This document shows, piece after piece, positions 44,026 to 52,541 of a stretch of 64,000 nucleotides of DNA (positions are counted from its first letter, which is position 1; every line of letters starts with the position of its first letter). Where the stretch lies: contig JBBDYG010000013.1 of the NCBI GenBank assembly GCA_040901765.1, positions 124,001 to 188,000 of the forward strand, given 5' to 3'. The position numbers were made by a program, and so were the translations under genes. This DNA is from JBBDYG01 sp040901765 (GTDB lineage Bacteria; Planctomycetota; Planctomycetia; Pirellulales; Lacipirellulaceae). The notes below the pieces were generated by a model. That model did no database searches. It saw only the letters and a program-made list of their open reading frames with translations, and was not told the DNA's origin.

Positions 44026-46533
44026 ATGAGACACGCTTTCGCCTATGGCATCGGCTTGGCTTTACTTCTGGTTGGGGTAACCACCGCGAAATCGGAGCCG
44101 GAAGCGGTGACGATCCCGCTCGATCAAATCTGGGGCTACGACATGCCGGGAACCCAAAAAGTCGGCGAGGCGGATGCGGTGAGCGGCGATGGGCATGCCG
44201 CGGCATCACTGGACGAGATGTACGACCGGCTAGTTTCCCGCCGGGATCAACAAATAGGCCGGGTGCATTCGTATTCCGCCGCAGGCAAGTTTCCACGCAA
44301 CGTGGACTTCCCGGGCCAACTGGTTCCCTATTTTGTCGACCGGGAGGGAACGGCGTGTGCCGTTGGCCGTCTGATGCAGTTGGATGGTTGCGGGAAGCTC
44401 GTCGCCCAGATAGCGACAAGTAGCAATCACATTCGGATCGAGGACATATCTCAAGGCCCGCTCGTTGACTGGATTCAAAGTAGCGGTCTGACGCAAGAAG
44501 AGTGTGCGCTAATCCAGCCCGGCTACGCGACGATTGAAGACTACCGACCCGCTCGACCATGGCAAGATGAAACCGAACGGCTCCGCCAGCATTTCACTCA
44601 GGTCGAGCACTCCCTGCAGACCCAGTCGCAGCAGAGTTTGGGCGAGGCGCTGCTCGCCAAGGTCGAGGCAGAACTTGATCGCGATCCATCCGGCCGGGCG
44701 TATAGCGAGGGCGCTCTGGCCGAAGCGCTCCACAGCGACGAGCCGCATGTGCGGATTGCGGCTACTTACGCGATCGGTCGCTTAACGCCAAGCGAGGTAA
44801 GTGCCTTTCCCCAGTACGGAAATCCCCCTCCCCGGAAGACGGTGAAGGAGGGGAATTCGGGACGGGCACTAAGTCTAGGGATGTGGATTTCGGCGTTGGG
44901 ATCCAATCTGGCCGATCGCGATCCCGCCGTTCGCTTTTGGACGGCCGTCGCGCTGGAGAAAATTGGGTCCGCGTCGGTACGAGGAAGCGTGGAGTTGCAT
45001 CGAAAGTCGCTACCGGTTTTTCTAGAGACATTTCGCGGCAATCAGGAGCATCTTCGACTGCCGGCAGTGATCCAACTGGCGAACACGGCACCGGAGTGCA
45101 TCAATACTAGCCGGCAACTAGAGATACTCCCCGAAATTCGGGAAGCTTTGGTGGAAGCCTGCCGCGATGAGGACATCGAGATTCGCGAGTTTGCTCAAGA
45201 GGTTTTATTGACGTGGCGATGGCAGCGGACGGCCTATGAGTCGCAACGCATGAGGCGGCACTATCTCGCCGAATCTTACGAACTTGAAAGCCTGGCGGCC
45301 GAGGCGTCGGCGATGGACAGGGAGTTCGCGTTTCAGACGCCGGGTGTTCAGAAACTGCTGCAGCATCGCTCGCTGCATGATGTAAGAGAAAGCATCACGT
45401 ACATGCTGCCGGTAGGGGGCACGACCGACATGCCGATCGCGGGGTCGGCAGAGGAAGCCGCGCAACTTGTGGATCGCTACCTCCGCACGATCCATGCCGA
45501 TTCCTTAAAGGAGGATAACACCCCTTTCTGGAGAATCGAGTCAGTAGAGCCAGATGTAAGCGACTTGTACTTCGCAGTGACGGTATGGCGAACAGGAGAT
45601 TCTGGTCCCAAGATGGTCTATGTAATTCCGCGACCATCGATGCTGTCGGAAGCCAGTGTTGCTCCGCACTCTTGGTTTAAAACGGTTCACCAGTCAGAGC
45701 AATACGTTTGGCCGGCTTCTGCGCCGTCGGTAATCCGGCCCCAGCCAGACGTTCGGGTGGTATTAGGCGATGCTGCCCGCGACGAGATAGAATCGTTCAC
45801 CGAGACGTGCGACGTATTCGCATACTTTATGACTCACCACTCCCGCGTGGTCATCGACCGCAAGGTCCAAGAGTCGGCCGAAACATTGACGTGGTCGGGT
45901 CGCTTCGCCGGCATACGGAGTCACAAGACGCGATTCTTCGAGCTAGGTGGCGGTGGATCGAGTACCGTGGGCGGGGGCGGGTGGGACTTTCATCGCTTGA
46001 CGTTCTCCTGCGATCGAACCACGGGAGTGCTTACGCTTTCCGCAGAGCCGATCGCGTTTGCGGTGACACCGGTGGCAACGGAGACCCTTTCGCCAGCTTG
46101 GGTGACTGAGGAATTGAAGCTGATGGGGTGGAAGCCGCTGGAATCGGTCGAATTCTTCGGTGGAAAGTTGCTGCCGCCGGAATACAGCGATGCAGTCAAT
46201 CGCTTCCAACCAGACAATGAAAACGAAGCGCGGCAATTGCTCTATCGTCGCTGGCATATGGAGAAATCGCTTCCGCAGCCATACCTCGTGATGGGACTAC
46301 TCTACGATCGCGCAAACCGACGGGAGGAGGCGCTCAAATGCATGGAGCGGGCAATTGCTGACGGTGCAAAGGAGCCAGGCACTTTAGCGGATGTGGCGCG
46401 ATGGGAACATAAAATCGGCTTGCAAGGTACCGCCCGAAACCACGCGGAAGCGGCGTTGAAGCTTTGGCCGGATCATTCGGTTGCCAAGGACGTACTCAAG
46501 AATCTCGACGAAGCCGCCGCGGTGGCGAATTGA
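44026..46533 (+). CDS. Exported HEAT- and TPR-containing protein of unknown function
   Basis: 835 residues with a signal peptide (MRHAFAYGIGLALLLVGVTT) and AGGAGA upstream. Residues ~55-170 form a conserved domain (PYFVDREGTACAVGRLMQLD, SGLTQEECALIQPGY). HEAT-like repeats follow at ~220-400, a C-terminal beta-rich region has a Gly-rich strand (GGGGSSTVGGGGWDF), and TPR-like repeats end the protein (EEALKCMERAIADGA). A low-complexity insertion near residue 265 (NPPPRKTVKEGNSG) is encoded by a repeat-like segment at 44818-44870. It is probably periplasmic. No function is recognised. Confidence 0.8.
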   Translation: MRHAFAYGIGLALLLVGVTTAKSEPEAVTIPLDQIWGYDMPGTQKVGEADAVSGDGHAAASLDEMYDRLVSRRDQQIGRVHSYSAAGKFPRNVDFPGQLVPYFVDREGTACAVGRLMQLDGCGKLVAQIATSSNHIRIEDISQGPLVDWIQSSGLTQEECALIQPGYATIEDYRPARPWQDETERLRQHFTQVEHSLQTQSQQSLGEALLAKVEAELDRDPSGRAYSEGALAEALHSDEPHVRIAATYAIGRLTPSEVSAFPQYGNPPPRKTVKEGNSGRALSLGMWISALGSNLADRDPAVRFWTAVALEKIGSASVRGSVELHRKSLPVFLETFRGNQEHLRLPAVIQLANTAPECINTSRQLEILPEIREALVEACRDEDIEIREFAQEVLLTWRWQRTAYESQRMRRHYLAESYELESLAAEASAMDREFAFQTPGVQKLLQHRSLHDVRESITYMLPVGGTTDMPIAGSAEEAAQLVDRYLRTIHADSLKEDNTPFWRIESVEPDVSDLYFAVTVWRTGDSGPKMVYVIPRPSMLSEASVAPHSWFKTVHQSEQYVWPASAPSVIRPQPDVRVVLGDAARDEIESFTETCDVFAYFMTHHSRVVIDRKVQESAETLTWSGRFAGIRSHKTRFFELGGGGSSTVGGGGWDFHRLTFSCDRTTGVLTLSAEPIAFAVTPVATETLSPAWVTEELKLMGWKPLESVEFFGGKLLPPEYSDAVNRFQPDNENEARQLLYRRWHMEKSLPQPYLVMGLLYDRANRREEALKCMERAIADGAKEPGTLADVARWEHKIGLQGTARNHAEAALKLWPDHSVAKDVLKNLDEAAAVAN

Positions 46534-46601
46534 ATTCCACTCTTCCATAAAAGTGTACCGATGACGACGAGGGCACGCCGCGCGAGCTCAGATCGGCCTA
46601 T

Positions 46602-47414
46602 TCATCGCCGCCAGACGATGACCCGAGCCAGGAGCAGCGCGCCCAGTAGCATTAGAACGACGGAACTCAGTTCAGGCACCGCCACTCCCGATGCCGCACC
46701 CGCGAACGCGGCGTCCGCCACGTCGTCGAGCGCGCCGAAATCGGGGACGCGCTCGCCGAATTGACTCTGCCAATCGGACCAGCCGGTTCCGCCGATAGCG
46801 CCACTTGCTGTCGCGCTTGCTTGCGAGTCGCGTAGCACGGTGTAGTCGGCGAGGTCTACAACGCCATCGTCGTTAAAATCGGCGAAGGGTCGCGACCGGG
46901 CGACCATCCGCAGATGGTAGTCGAAGAAGTCGGCGCCTCCCTGAGGCGGTTGGCTCCCACCGCGGACGTACATCCACGGACCCCGCACGGCGGCAAACAG
47001 CGTCAAGTCCGAACCGTCGGACGTTGGTCCCGTGAACTTGTATACGTCAAACGGCGCGGCCACGGGGAGTTGTTCGCCCTTGAGTCCTTCGAGGTTGAGG
47101 CGTTCATCAACGTCGAGCACGATGGCAATCGTCGGCAAGTCGGAGATGATCGAACCCCATACTTCGGCGTTTTCGAAGCTGGCGAACGAGCGAGGAATGG
47201 TATCGTGGTGGAAACCGTAATGGAAGTCGTACTCGCCGATCAGACGATAACGCTCGTGGACTCCGGCAAATCCGCCGGTGATGCCAAGCGTGCTCAGCCG
47301 CGGCACGATTTGGAAGTGCTTTAGGAACTCCGGATGCTCGGCTTGGACCACCGGGACTAATGGGACGCCAACCGCAAGCATCCCCACCAAGCAAGAAAAG
47401 ACGAGCCGCTTCAT
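46602..47414 (-). CDS. Exported protein with dockerin-like repeat and PEP-CTERM-like tail
   Basis: 270 residues from the ATG at 47414 (GGAGGA upstream). Signal peptide MKRLVFSCLVGMLAVG. The body is unrecognised (LSTLGITGGFAGVHERYRL). A single dockerin-like segment reads ADFNDDGVVDLADYTVLRD. The tail is VPELSS plus a hydrophobic helix and RR, so the PEP motif has become PEL. It is likely still membrane-targeted, but exosortase processing is doubtful. The open frame upstream to 47957 overlaps the glucokinase gene in another frame and is a shadow. Confidence 0.75.
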   Translation of the reverse strand: MKRLVFSCLVGMLAVGVPLVPVVQAEHPEFLKHFQIVPRLSTLGITGGFAGVHERYRLIGEYDFHYGFHHDTIPRSFASFENAEVWGSIISDLPTIAIVLDVDERLNLEGLKGEQLPVAAPFDVYKFTGPTSDGSDLTLFAAVRGPWMYVRGGSQPPQGGADFFDYHLRMVARSRPFADFNDDGVVDLADYTVLRDSQASATASGAIGGTGWSDWQSQFGERVPDFGALDDVADAAFAGAASGVAVPELSSVVLMLLGALLLARVIVWRR

Positions 47415-47449
47415 TTCTCGGTCCTCCGAACGGTGCCCCGTCATTGTGG

Positions 47450-47479
47450 AGTGTACAGCGAGACCGCCGTCGCTGTAAA
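47450..47479 (-). promoter_or_regulatory. Candidate sigma70 promoter for the PEP-CTERM-like gene
   Basis: On the minus strand TTTACA (47479-47474) and TACACT (47455-47450) are 18 bases apart, about 35 bases before the ATG at 47414. Confidence 0.45.
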
Positions 47480-47506
47480 GCAGGTGGCATGTGCGCGTGT
47501 CACTAA

Positions 47507-48217
47507 TCATGCGCTCGCGGAAGCGACTTTGGGAACGACGGCGAGCTTCGCTGCTTTGGGATCGGCAACGTCTTCCCACATGCGTAGGCCGCCGAAGTAG
47601 GCGTTGTGATTGCCGCCGCGGCGACAGCCGTGGGGCAAGTCCTTGATTTCGTCGGCATTGCCGCCGCCCAGCACGATGTAGTCGGCGAAGAAGGCGGCTT
47701 GCAGGATGGCGGCCGCTTCGGCCACCGCCTGTCGCCAGCGTTTCTTGCCGTGCAAGTTGAAGCCGGCGCGGCTCAGATAGTGGTCGAACGTCTCGCCTTC
47801 CCAAAGTTTTAGGTGTCCCAAGGCGAGCGGCACAATCACGCCATCGGTGATGAAGACCGATCCCAGCCCCGTGCCTAGCCCGAGGTACAGCATTTTCCCG
47901 CCTTCGTAGCTGCCGAGGGCCTGCATGCAGGCGTCGTTCATCATGCGGACGGGACAATTGAAGGACTTGCCGAAATCGAACTCGACCCAGCCCGGCGCCA
48001 GATTAAGCGGGTCGGCGACCGGCCGGCCGTTGCGGACCTCGCCTGGGTAGCCGATTGAGACGCGTTCAATCGGCCAATCCTGGGTGGCTTGCTTGACACC
48101 ATCCATCAACGCTTGGGGCGTGAGATCCTTCCCCGAGGGAAACTTCGTTTTCTCGGCCTCCTCGGTCTTCCAGATCTTGACGTGGGTGCCGCCGATGTCG
48201 ATGACGAGAATGTTCAT
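47507..48217 (-). CDS. ROK-family polyphosphate glucokinase-like kinase
   Basis: 236 residues. MNILVIDIGGTHVKIWKT is the phosphate-binding loop of ROK/PPGK kinases. Further motifs are VSIGYPGEV, the substrate Asp in RMMNDACMQALGSY, the nucleotide loop LGLGTGLGSVFI, and IVLGGGNADEI. It is short and matches the polyphosphate-glucokinase branch, which phosphorylates glucose with polyphosphate or ATP. It lies just downstream of the old glgB end at 48310, same strand, suggesting an ancestral glgB-kinase pair. Confidence 0.85.
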   Translation of the reverse strand: MNILVIDIGGTHVKIWKTEEAEKTKFPSGKDLTPQALMDGVKQATQDWPIERVSIGYPGEVRNGRPVADPLNLAPGWVEFDFGKSFNCPVRMMNDACMQALGSYEGGKMLYLGLGTGLGSVFITDGVIVPLALGHLKLWEGETFDHYLSRAGFNLHGKKRWRQAVAEAAAILQAAFFADYIVLGGGNADEIKDLPHGCRRGGNHNAYFGGLRMWEDVADPKAAKLAVVPKVASASA

Positions 48218-48519
48218 GTGCCGCCCGGAGGAAGAGTGCGACTACCCCACCTGCCAACGAGGTGGCGGGGGGTGCAATCGCCGTGCCGATTAGAGAAGTG
48301 CGCGCCAGCCCTTAATGCTGCGGCTTGAAGACGACCGTCGCCGGCGGCAGGGCGATGGACGCAGGGCGGCCGTGGCTTTCTTGATCGGTCGCAATTGCAA
48401 CGCTTGGGGTTGGCTGCGCGGCAAAATTTTCCCCGGGGTGCCGCGCCGGGTTATCATGGCCGCAGCGTTGCCGTCGGCCCCGCGCCCTGTAGCCGCTCCT
48501 CTACCTAGATCGCTCCGCC
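48218..48519. other. Intergenic region holding a glgB 3'-end duplicate
   Basis: Apart from the glgB remnant at 48310-48390, a small stem GCGCGGC / GCCGCGC lies at about 48415-48447. No other gene is seen. Confidence 0.5.
48310..48390 (-). pseudogene. Diverged duplicate of the glgB 3' end
   Basis: The minus strand reads ATDQESHGRPASIALPPATV and then VFKPQH-stop, against ATDQESHGRPASIAITLPPL then ATVVFKPRRGG-stop at the end of glgB (50279-50374). Both copies point the same way, so they are direct repeats about 1.98 kb apart, with the sugar dehydrogenase gene between them. There is no start and no upstream glgB sequence, so it is a remnant, not a gene. Confidence 0.88.
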
Positions 48520-50301
48520 ATGTTTCGCACGCTGATCACCGCCGGCCTGGTCCTGTTGGTTTCCGCTTGGTCGTCGGGTCGGGCGCAAGCCGTCGGGTTT
48601 GCAGCCGAGTTAGTCGCCAGCGGGCTCGACAAGCCGCTTTATGCGACGCACGCGCCGGGCGATCCTGGTGCGCTGTACATCGTGTCGCAGCGCGACGGCG
48701 GGTCGGGGGCGGACTTGAACCGTGGATCGATCATCCGCCACGACCTGGCGACAGGCGTCCAAACCTCATTTCTCACCGTCACTGGTCTCGACGCCGACAC
48801 GCAGGGGGGCCTCCACTCGCTGGCCTTCCACCCCGATTACCAGCCCGGCATCGTGGGGAGCAAAATGTACATCGTGGCGCTCGAGCCGAGCGGAACGCCA
48901 TTGCTGTCGACCAGCACGCTGCAGGAGTGGGCGCTCGACGTTGCGGGTGTGCCGGAGTTCTCACGGTACCTCATCAATCTGCCCGGCTTGCAGGTGGACG
49001 ACGCAACGCACGCCATGGACTGGGTCGGCTTCCGCCCCGGTGCCCAAGGCGAGGAGCGCGATTGGCTGTACGTCACGCTGGGCGACGGCGGCAAGCAGGC
49101 CGATGACAGTGGCTACGTCAACAACGCGCAGAAGCTCGACTCACTCTACGGTAAGGTGTTGCGGATCGATGTCGGTGGCGGCGACGACTACCCCGCCGAC
49201 GCCAACCGCAACTTCGGCTTCACACCAACCATCTACCATGGTGACGACGACACGGGCGATGGTGTTCCCGGCACGACCTGGCCCGAAGTCTTCTACTCGG
49301 GCCTCAGGAATCCTTGGCGGATGAGCTTCGACCGCGCGACGGGCGACATCTGGATCGGCGACGTTGGCTTCATCAGTGGAGAAGAGATCAACTACCTGCC
49401 CGGCGGCGTGATGGGCTACGACCCAAGCGGCGACCCCGCGCTCCCCGCCGCCGGCGCGGCCGCGGGCGTCGATTTCGGCTGGCCACGTCGCGAGGGGCTG
49501 AACACCGGCCCGGGGGACGACGCGGGGCAACTCGATCCGGACGGCGCCGGCATTCGGCCCGATTCCATCCAGCCGCTCTACGTTCACTCGCGCAGCGGCG
49601 GCCCGTACTCGATCGTTTCCATCACGGGGGGCTACGTATACTGCGGCCCGAACCAGCACCCCGGCATCCAGGGCAAGTACCTGTGGGGGGGCTTCGACTT
49701 TCCGCTGCCCACCCTGTTCGCCGGTGAGATTGACGAGACCGGAAAATTGGCGATCGACAACATCACGTCGCAGGTCGTCGCATCGCTTTCATCGCAGGGA
49801 CTGGATCTCGATCAGCTTTCGTCGTTCGCGGAAGACGCCGCGGGCAACGTCTACTTCCTCGACTTCGGCGACGAGTGCTCCGGCTGCACGTCCGAAACCG
49901 GCTGGACTGGCGTGCTGACCCGTTTTAACACGGGCGAGGTGTACCGGCTGGTGTATGTTCCCGACCTCCTGCCGGGCGACTTCAACGTCGCCGGCGCCGT
50001 CGACGCGGCCGACTACACGGTGTGGCGCGACAACCTTGGCGCGGCGGTCGGGACGCTTCCCAACGACATCGATGGCGGCGTGATTGGGCAGCCGCAGTAC
50101 GTTACTTGGAAAGGCAATTTCGGAAATACATTTTCGGCGGGATCGTCTATCGAGCTAGCGGCCCTGCCGGAGCCGACAAGTGCGTTGCTATTGGCGCTGG
50201 TGGTGACGGCGGCTTTCCTGGGGCGGGGGCGCAGCACAAATCGCGTGCCCGAGCCGTTGGCACGCGATCGTGGCCGTGCTAACCCCCGCGTCGCGGCTTG
50301 A
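48520..50301 (+). CDS. PQQ-type soluble glucose/sorbosone dehydrogenase-like protein with dockerin and PEP-CTERM
   Basis: 593 residues with a signal peptide (MFRTLITAGLVLLVSAWSS). The beta-propeller of the GSDH/YliI family is clear: VASGLDKPLYATHAPGDPGA, GGLHSLAFHPDY, LYVTLGDGG, YSGLRNPWRMSFDRATGDIW and IGDVG. Then come a dockerin-like part (GDFNVAGAVDAADYTVWRD) and a PEP-CTERM tail (LPEPTSALLLALVV). The frame continues beyond the usual end by about 20 residues into the glgB repeat, ending at a TGA inside it. Third positions are very rich in C/G compared with neighbours. It may oxidise sugars with PQQ; transfer is suspected. Confidence 0.85.
   Translation: MFRTLITAGLVLLVSAWSSGRAQAVGFAAELVASGLDKPLYATHAPGDPGALYIVSQRDGGSGADLNRGSIIRHDLATGVQTSFLTVTGLDADTQGGLHSLAFHPDYQPGIVGSKMYIVALEPSGTPLLSTSTLQEWALDVAGVPEFSRYLINLPGLQVDDATHAMDWVGFRPGAQGEERDWLYVTLGDGGKQADDSGYVNNAQKLDSLYGKVLRIDVGGGDDYPADANRNFGFTPTIYHGDDDTGDGVPGTTWPEVFYSGLRNPWRMSFDRATGDIWIGDVGFISGEEINYLPGGVMGYDPSGDPALPAAGAAAGVDFGWPRREGLNTGPGDDAGQLDPDGAGIRPDSIQPLYVHSRSGGPYSIVSITGGYVYCGPNQHPGIQGKYLWGGFDFPLPTLFAGEIDETGKLAIDNITSQVVASLSSQGLDLDQLSSFAEDAAGNVYFLDFGDECSGCTSETGWTGVLTRFNTGEVYRLVYVPDLLPGDFNVAGAVDAADYTVWRDNLGAAVGTLPNDIDGGVIGQPQYVTWKGNFGNTFSAGSSIELAALPEPTSALLLALVVTAAFLGRGRSTNRVPEPLARDRGRANPRVAA
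50240..50268. terminator. Perfect 10-base hairpin at the end of the dehydrogenase gene
   Basis: ATCGCGTGCC (50240-50249) and GGCACGCGAT (50259-50268) are perfect inverse complements with a nine-base loop. It lies where the dehydrogenase should end and just past the convergent glgB stop, so it may be a shared terminator now inside an extended reading frame. No T-tract. Confidence 0.45.
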
Positions 50302-52510
50302 ACACCACCGTCGCCAGCGGCGGCAGGGTAATCGCGATGGACGCGGGGCGGCCGTGGCTCTCTTGGTCGGTGGCCAGCACGCCGCCGTCGTTGCCGACGT
50401 TGCTGCCGCCGAACCACTCGGAGTCGCTGTTGCTGATTTCGTCGTACCAGCCGGCGCGGGGCACGCCCAGGCGATAGTCATCGCGGACCACCGGCGTGAA
50501 GTTGCAGCACACCAACAGAAAGTCGTCCGGATCCTTTGCCCGCCGCAGGTAGCACAAAATGCTGTCCTGAAAGTTGTGGCAATCGATCCACTCGAACCCC
50601 GTGTGCTCGAAATCGACCTGATATAGCGCCTGTTCCTGCCGGTACAGGTTATTTAAGTGAGCGACGTACTTCTGCAGCCCTTCGTGTGACGCCCATTGCA
50701 GCAGATGCCACTGCAGCGATTCGTCGTGGTTCCATTCGTTCCACTGGCCGAATTCACTACCCATAAAAAGCAATTTCTTGCCGGGATGAGTCCACTGATA
50801 GCCGTACAGCAGCCGTAGGTTGGCAAACTTTTGCCACAGGTCGCCGGCCATTTGACCGAGCATCGAGCCCTTGCCGTGGACCACTTCATCGTGCGAGAAG
50901 GGCAGCACGAAGTTCTCGGTAAAGGCATAGATGAGCGAAAACGTCAGTTCGTCGTGGTGATATTTGCGATGGACCGAATCTTGCCGCATGTACCGCAGCG
51001 TGTCGTTCATCCAGCCCATGTTCCATTTGAGCGAGAACCCGAGTCCGCCGACATAGGTGGGACGCGAAACGCCGGTCCACGCGGTGGACTCTTCGGCAAT
51101 GGTCAGCACGCCGGGATATTGAAGGTGGACTTCTTCATTGAACTTCTTGAGAAAGTCGATTGCTTCGAGATTCTCGCGACCTCCGAAACAATTCGGAATC
51201 CATTCGCCTTCGTCTCGACTGTAGTCGAGGTAGAGCATGGAGGCGACCGCATCGACGCGCAATCCGTCGATGTGATATTTCTCCAGCCAAAACAGCGCGT
51301 TGGAGAGCAGGAAGTTGCGGATTTCGGAGCGGCCGTAATTGAAGACGAGCGTCCCCCAGTCGGGGTGCTCGCCTTGGCGCGGATCCTCGTGCTCGTAGAG
51401 GGCCGTGCCATCGAACCGCCGCAGTCCGTGGTCGTCTTTCGGAAAGTGGGCGGGCACCCAGTCGATAATGACGCCGATGCCGCTCTGATGACAAGCGTCA
51501 ATCAGGTGCATCAAGTCTTGGGGAGTTCCGTATCGGCTCGTCGCCGCGAAGTAACCCACCGTTTGGTATCCCCAACTGCCGCTGAACGGATGCTCGGTGA
51601 CGGGCATCAGTTGGATGTGCGTGAAGCCCATGTCGCGGCAATACTGCACAAGCTGCGCAGCAATCTCGCGGTAGCTCAACCATCGGCCGGGATTAGCCGG
51701 GTCGCGGCGCCAACTGCCGAGGTGAACTTCGTAGATCGAGAGTGGCTTGTCGAACGCTTGGTGTTCGGTGCGCTCGCCGATCCACTGCTCGTCATTCCAC
51801 TGATAAGAATCGAGCCGCGTGACGATACTGGCGGTACGGGGCGGGACTTCGGCCGCGAAGCCGTAGGGGTCGCTCTTTTCAACTACGTGCCCGCCGCGCT
51901 GTTTCACCGCGTACTTGTACAGCGTGCCTTCGGCGAGGCCGGGAATGAACAGTTCCCACACGCCGGTGGGGATGTGCTTTCGCATCGAGTGGAGCTTGCG
52001 ATGCCAGCCGTTGAAATCGCCGATGATGCTCACCCCTTCGGCGTTGGGCGCCCACACGGCGAAATTAACACCCTTGATGCCGTCCACCTCGCGTAGATGG
52101 GCGCCTAGCTTCTCGAAGCTCCGCCAGTGGTTGCCTTCTCCCAGCAGGTGGAGATCGTAGGGCGAGATCAACGGATCGAACGCGTACGGATCGTGCATAA
52201 CCCGTTGGCTGCCGTGCTTATCGGTGACGCGAAACATATATCGATTCCGAGTGGACCCGAGTGGACCCTCATCATCCGCGGGACATATGGCCTCGTACAG
52301 TCCCGCCGGGTGGATGCGGCGCATCGGTCGGGGAGCTTCCGCAACCCCGTCCACCAGCCAAACCTGCTGAGATTCCGGCAGGAAAGCACGCACGGCGAGC
52401 GCCTTGCGGCCCTCATGCATCACTTCATGCGGTCCGAGAATCTGGAACGGGTTCTCGTGGTATCCATGTACGAGCGGGGCGATGGCGTCCAGTGCGACTT
52501 GGGTTTTCAA
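50279..52510 (-). CDS. glgB: 1,4-alpha-glucan branching enzyme
   Basis: 743 residues, normal GlgB length. The N-terminal CBM48 region (NFAVWAPNAEGVSIIGDFNG) precedes the GH13 barrel: TELMPV-type motif HIQLMPVTEHPFSGSWGYQ, nucleophile Asp near 418 (IDGLRVDAVASMLYLDY), acid/base Glu near 471 (LTIAEESTAW) and FSHDEVVHGKGSM near 540. It makes alpha-1,6 branches in glycogen. Its 23 terminal bases overlap the convergent dehydrogenase gene, and a second diverged copy of its 3' end is at 48310. Confidence 0.96.
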   Translation of the reverse strand: MKTQVALDAIAPLVHGYHENPFQILGPHEVMHEGRKALAVRAFLPESQQVWLVDGVAEAPRPMRRIHPAGLYEAICPADDEGPLGSTRNRYMFRVTDKHGSQRVMHDPYAFDPLISPYDLHLLGEGNHWRSFEKLGAHLREVDGIKGVNFAVWAPNAEGVSIIGDFNGWHRKLHSMRKHIPTGVWELFIPGLAEGTLYKYAVKQRGGHVVEKSDPYGFAAEVPPRTASIVTRLDSYQWNDEQWIGERTEHQAFDKPLSIYEVHLGSWRRDPANPGRWLSYREIAAQLVQYCRDMGFTHIQLMPVTEHPFSGSWGYQTVGYFAATSRYGTPQDLMHLIDACHQSGIGVIIDWVPAHFPKDDHGLRRFDGTALYEHEDPRQGEHPDWGTLVFNYGRSEIRNFLLSNALFWLEKYHIDGLRVDAVASMLYLDYSRDEGEWIPNCFGGRENLEAIDFLKKFNEEVHLQYPGVLTIAEESTAWTGVSRPTYVGGLGFSLKWNMGWMNDTLRYMRQDSVHRKYHHDELTFSLIYAFTENFVLPFSHDEVVHGKGSMLGQMAGDLWQKFANLRLLYGYQWTHPGKKLLFMGSEFGQWNEWNHDESLQWHLLQWASHEGLQKYVAHLNNLYRQEQALYQVDFEHTGFEWIDCHNFQDSILCYLRRAKDPDDFLLVCCNFTPVVRDDYRLGVPRAGWYDEISNSDSEWFGGSNVGNDGGVLATDQESHGRPASIAITLPPLATVVFKPRRGG

Positions 52511-52541
52511 TGAAGGCTCCTAGCGAAGACTCAAAGGGGGT

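Noticed and set aside
47415..47957. Upstream extension of the PEP-CTERM-like gene frame
   Set aside because: It overlaps the glucokinase-like gene out of frame and is Arg-rich; a good ribosome-binding site and signal peptide fix the start at 47414.
50831..52096. 421-codon plus-strand frame
   Set aside because: Antisense to glgB, which has all GH13 motifs.
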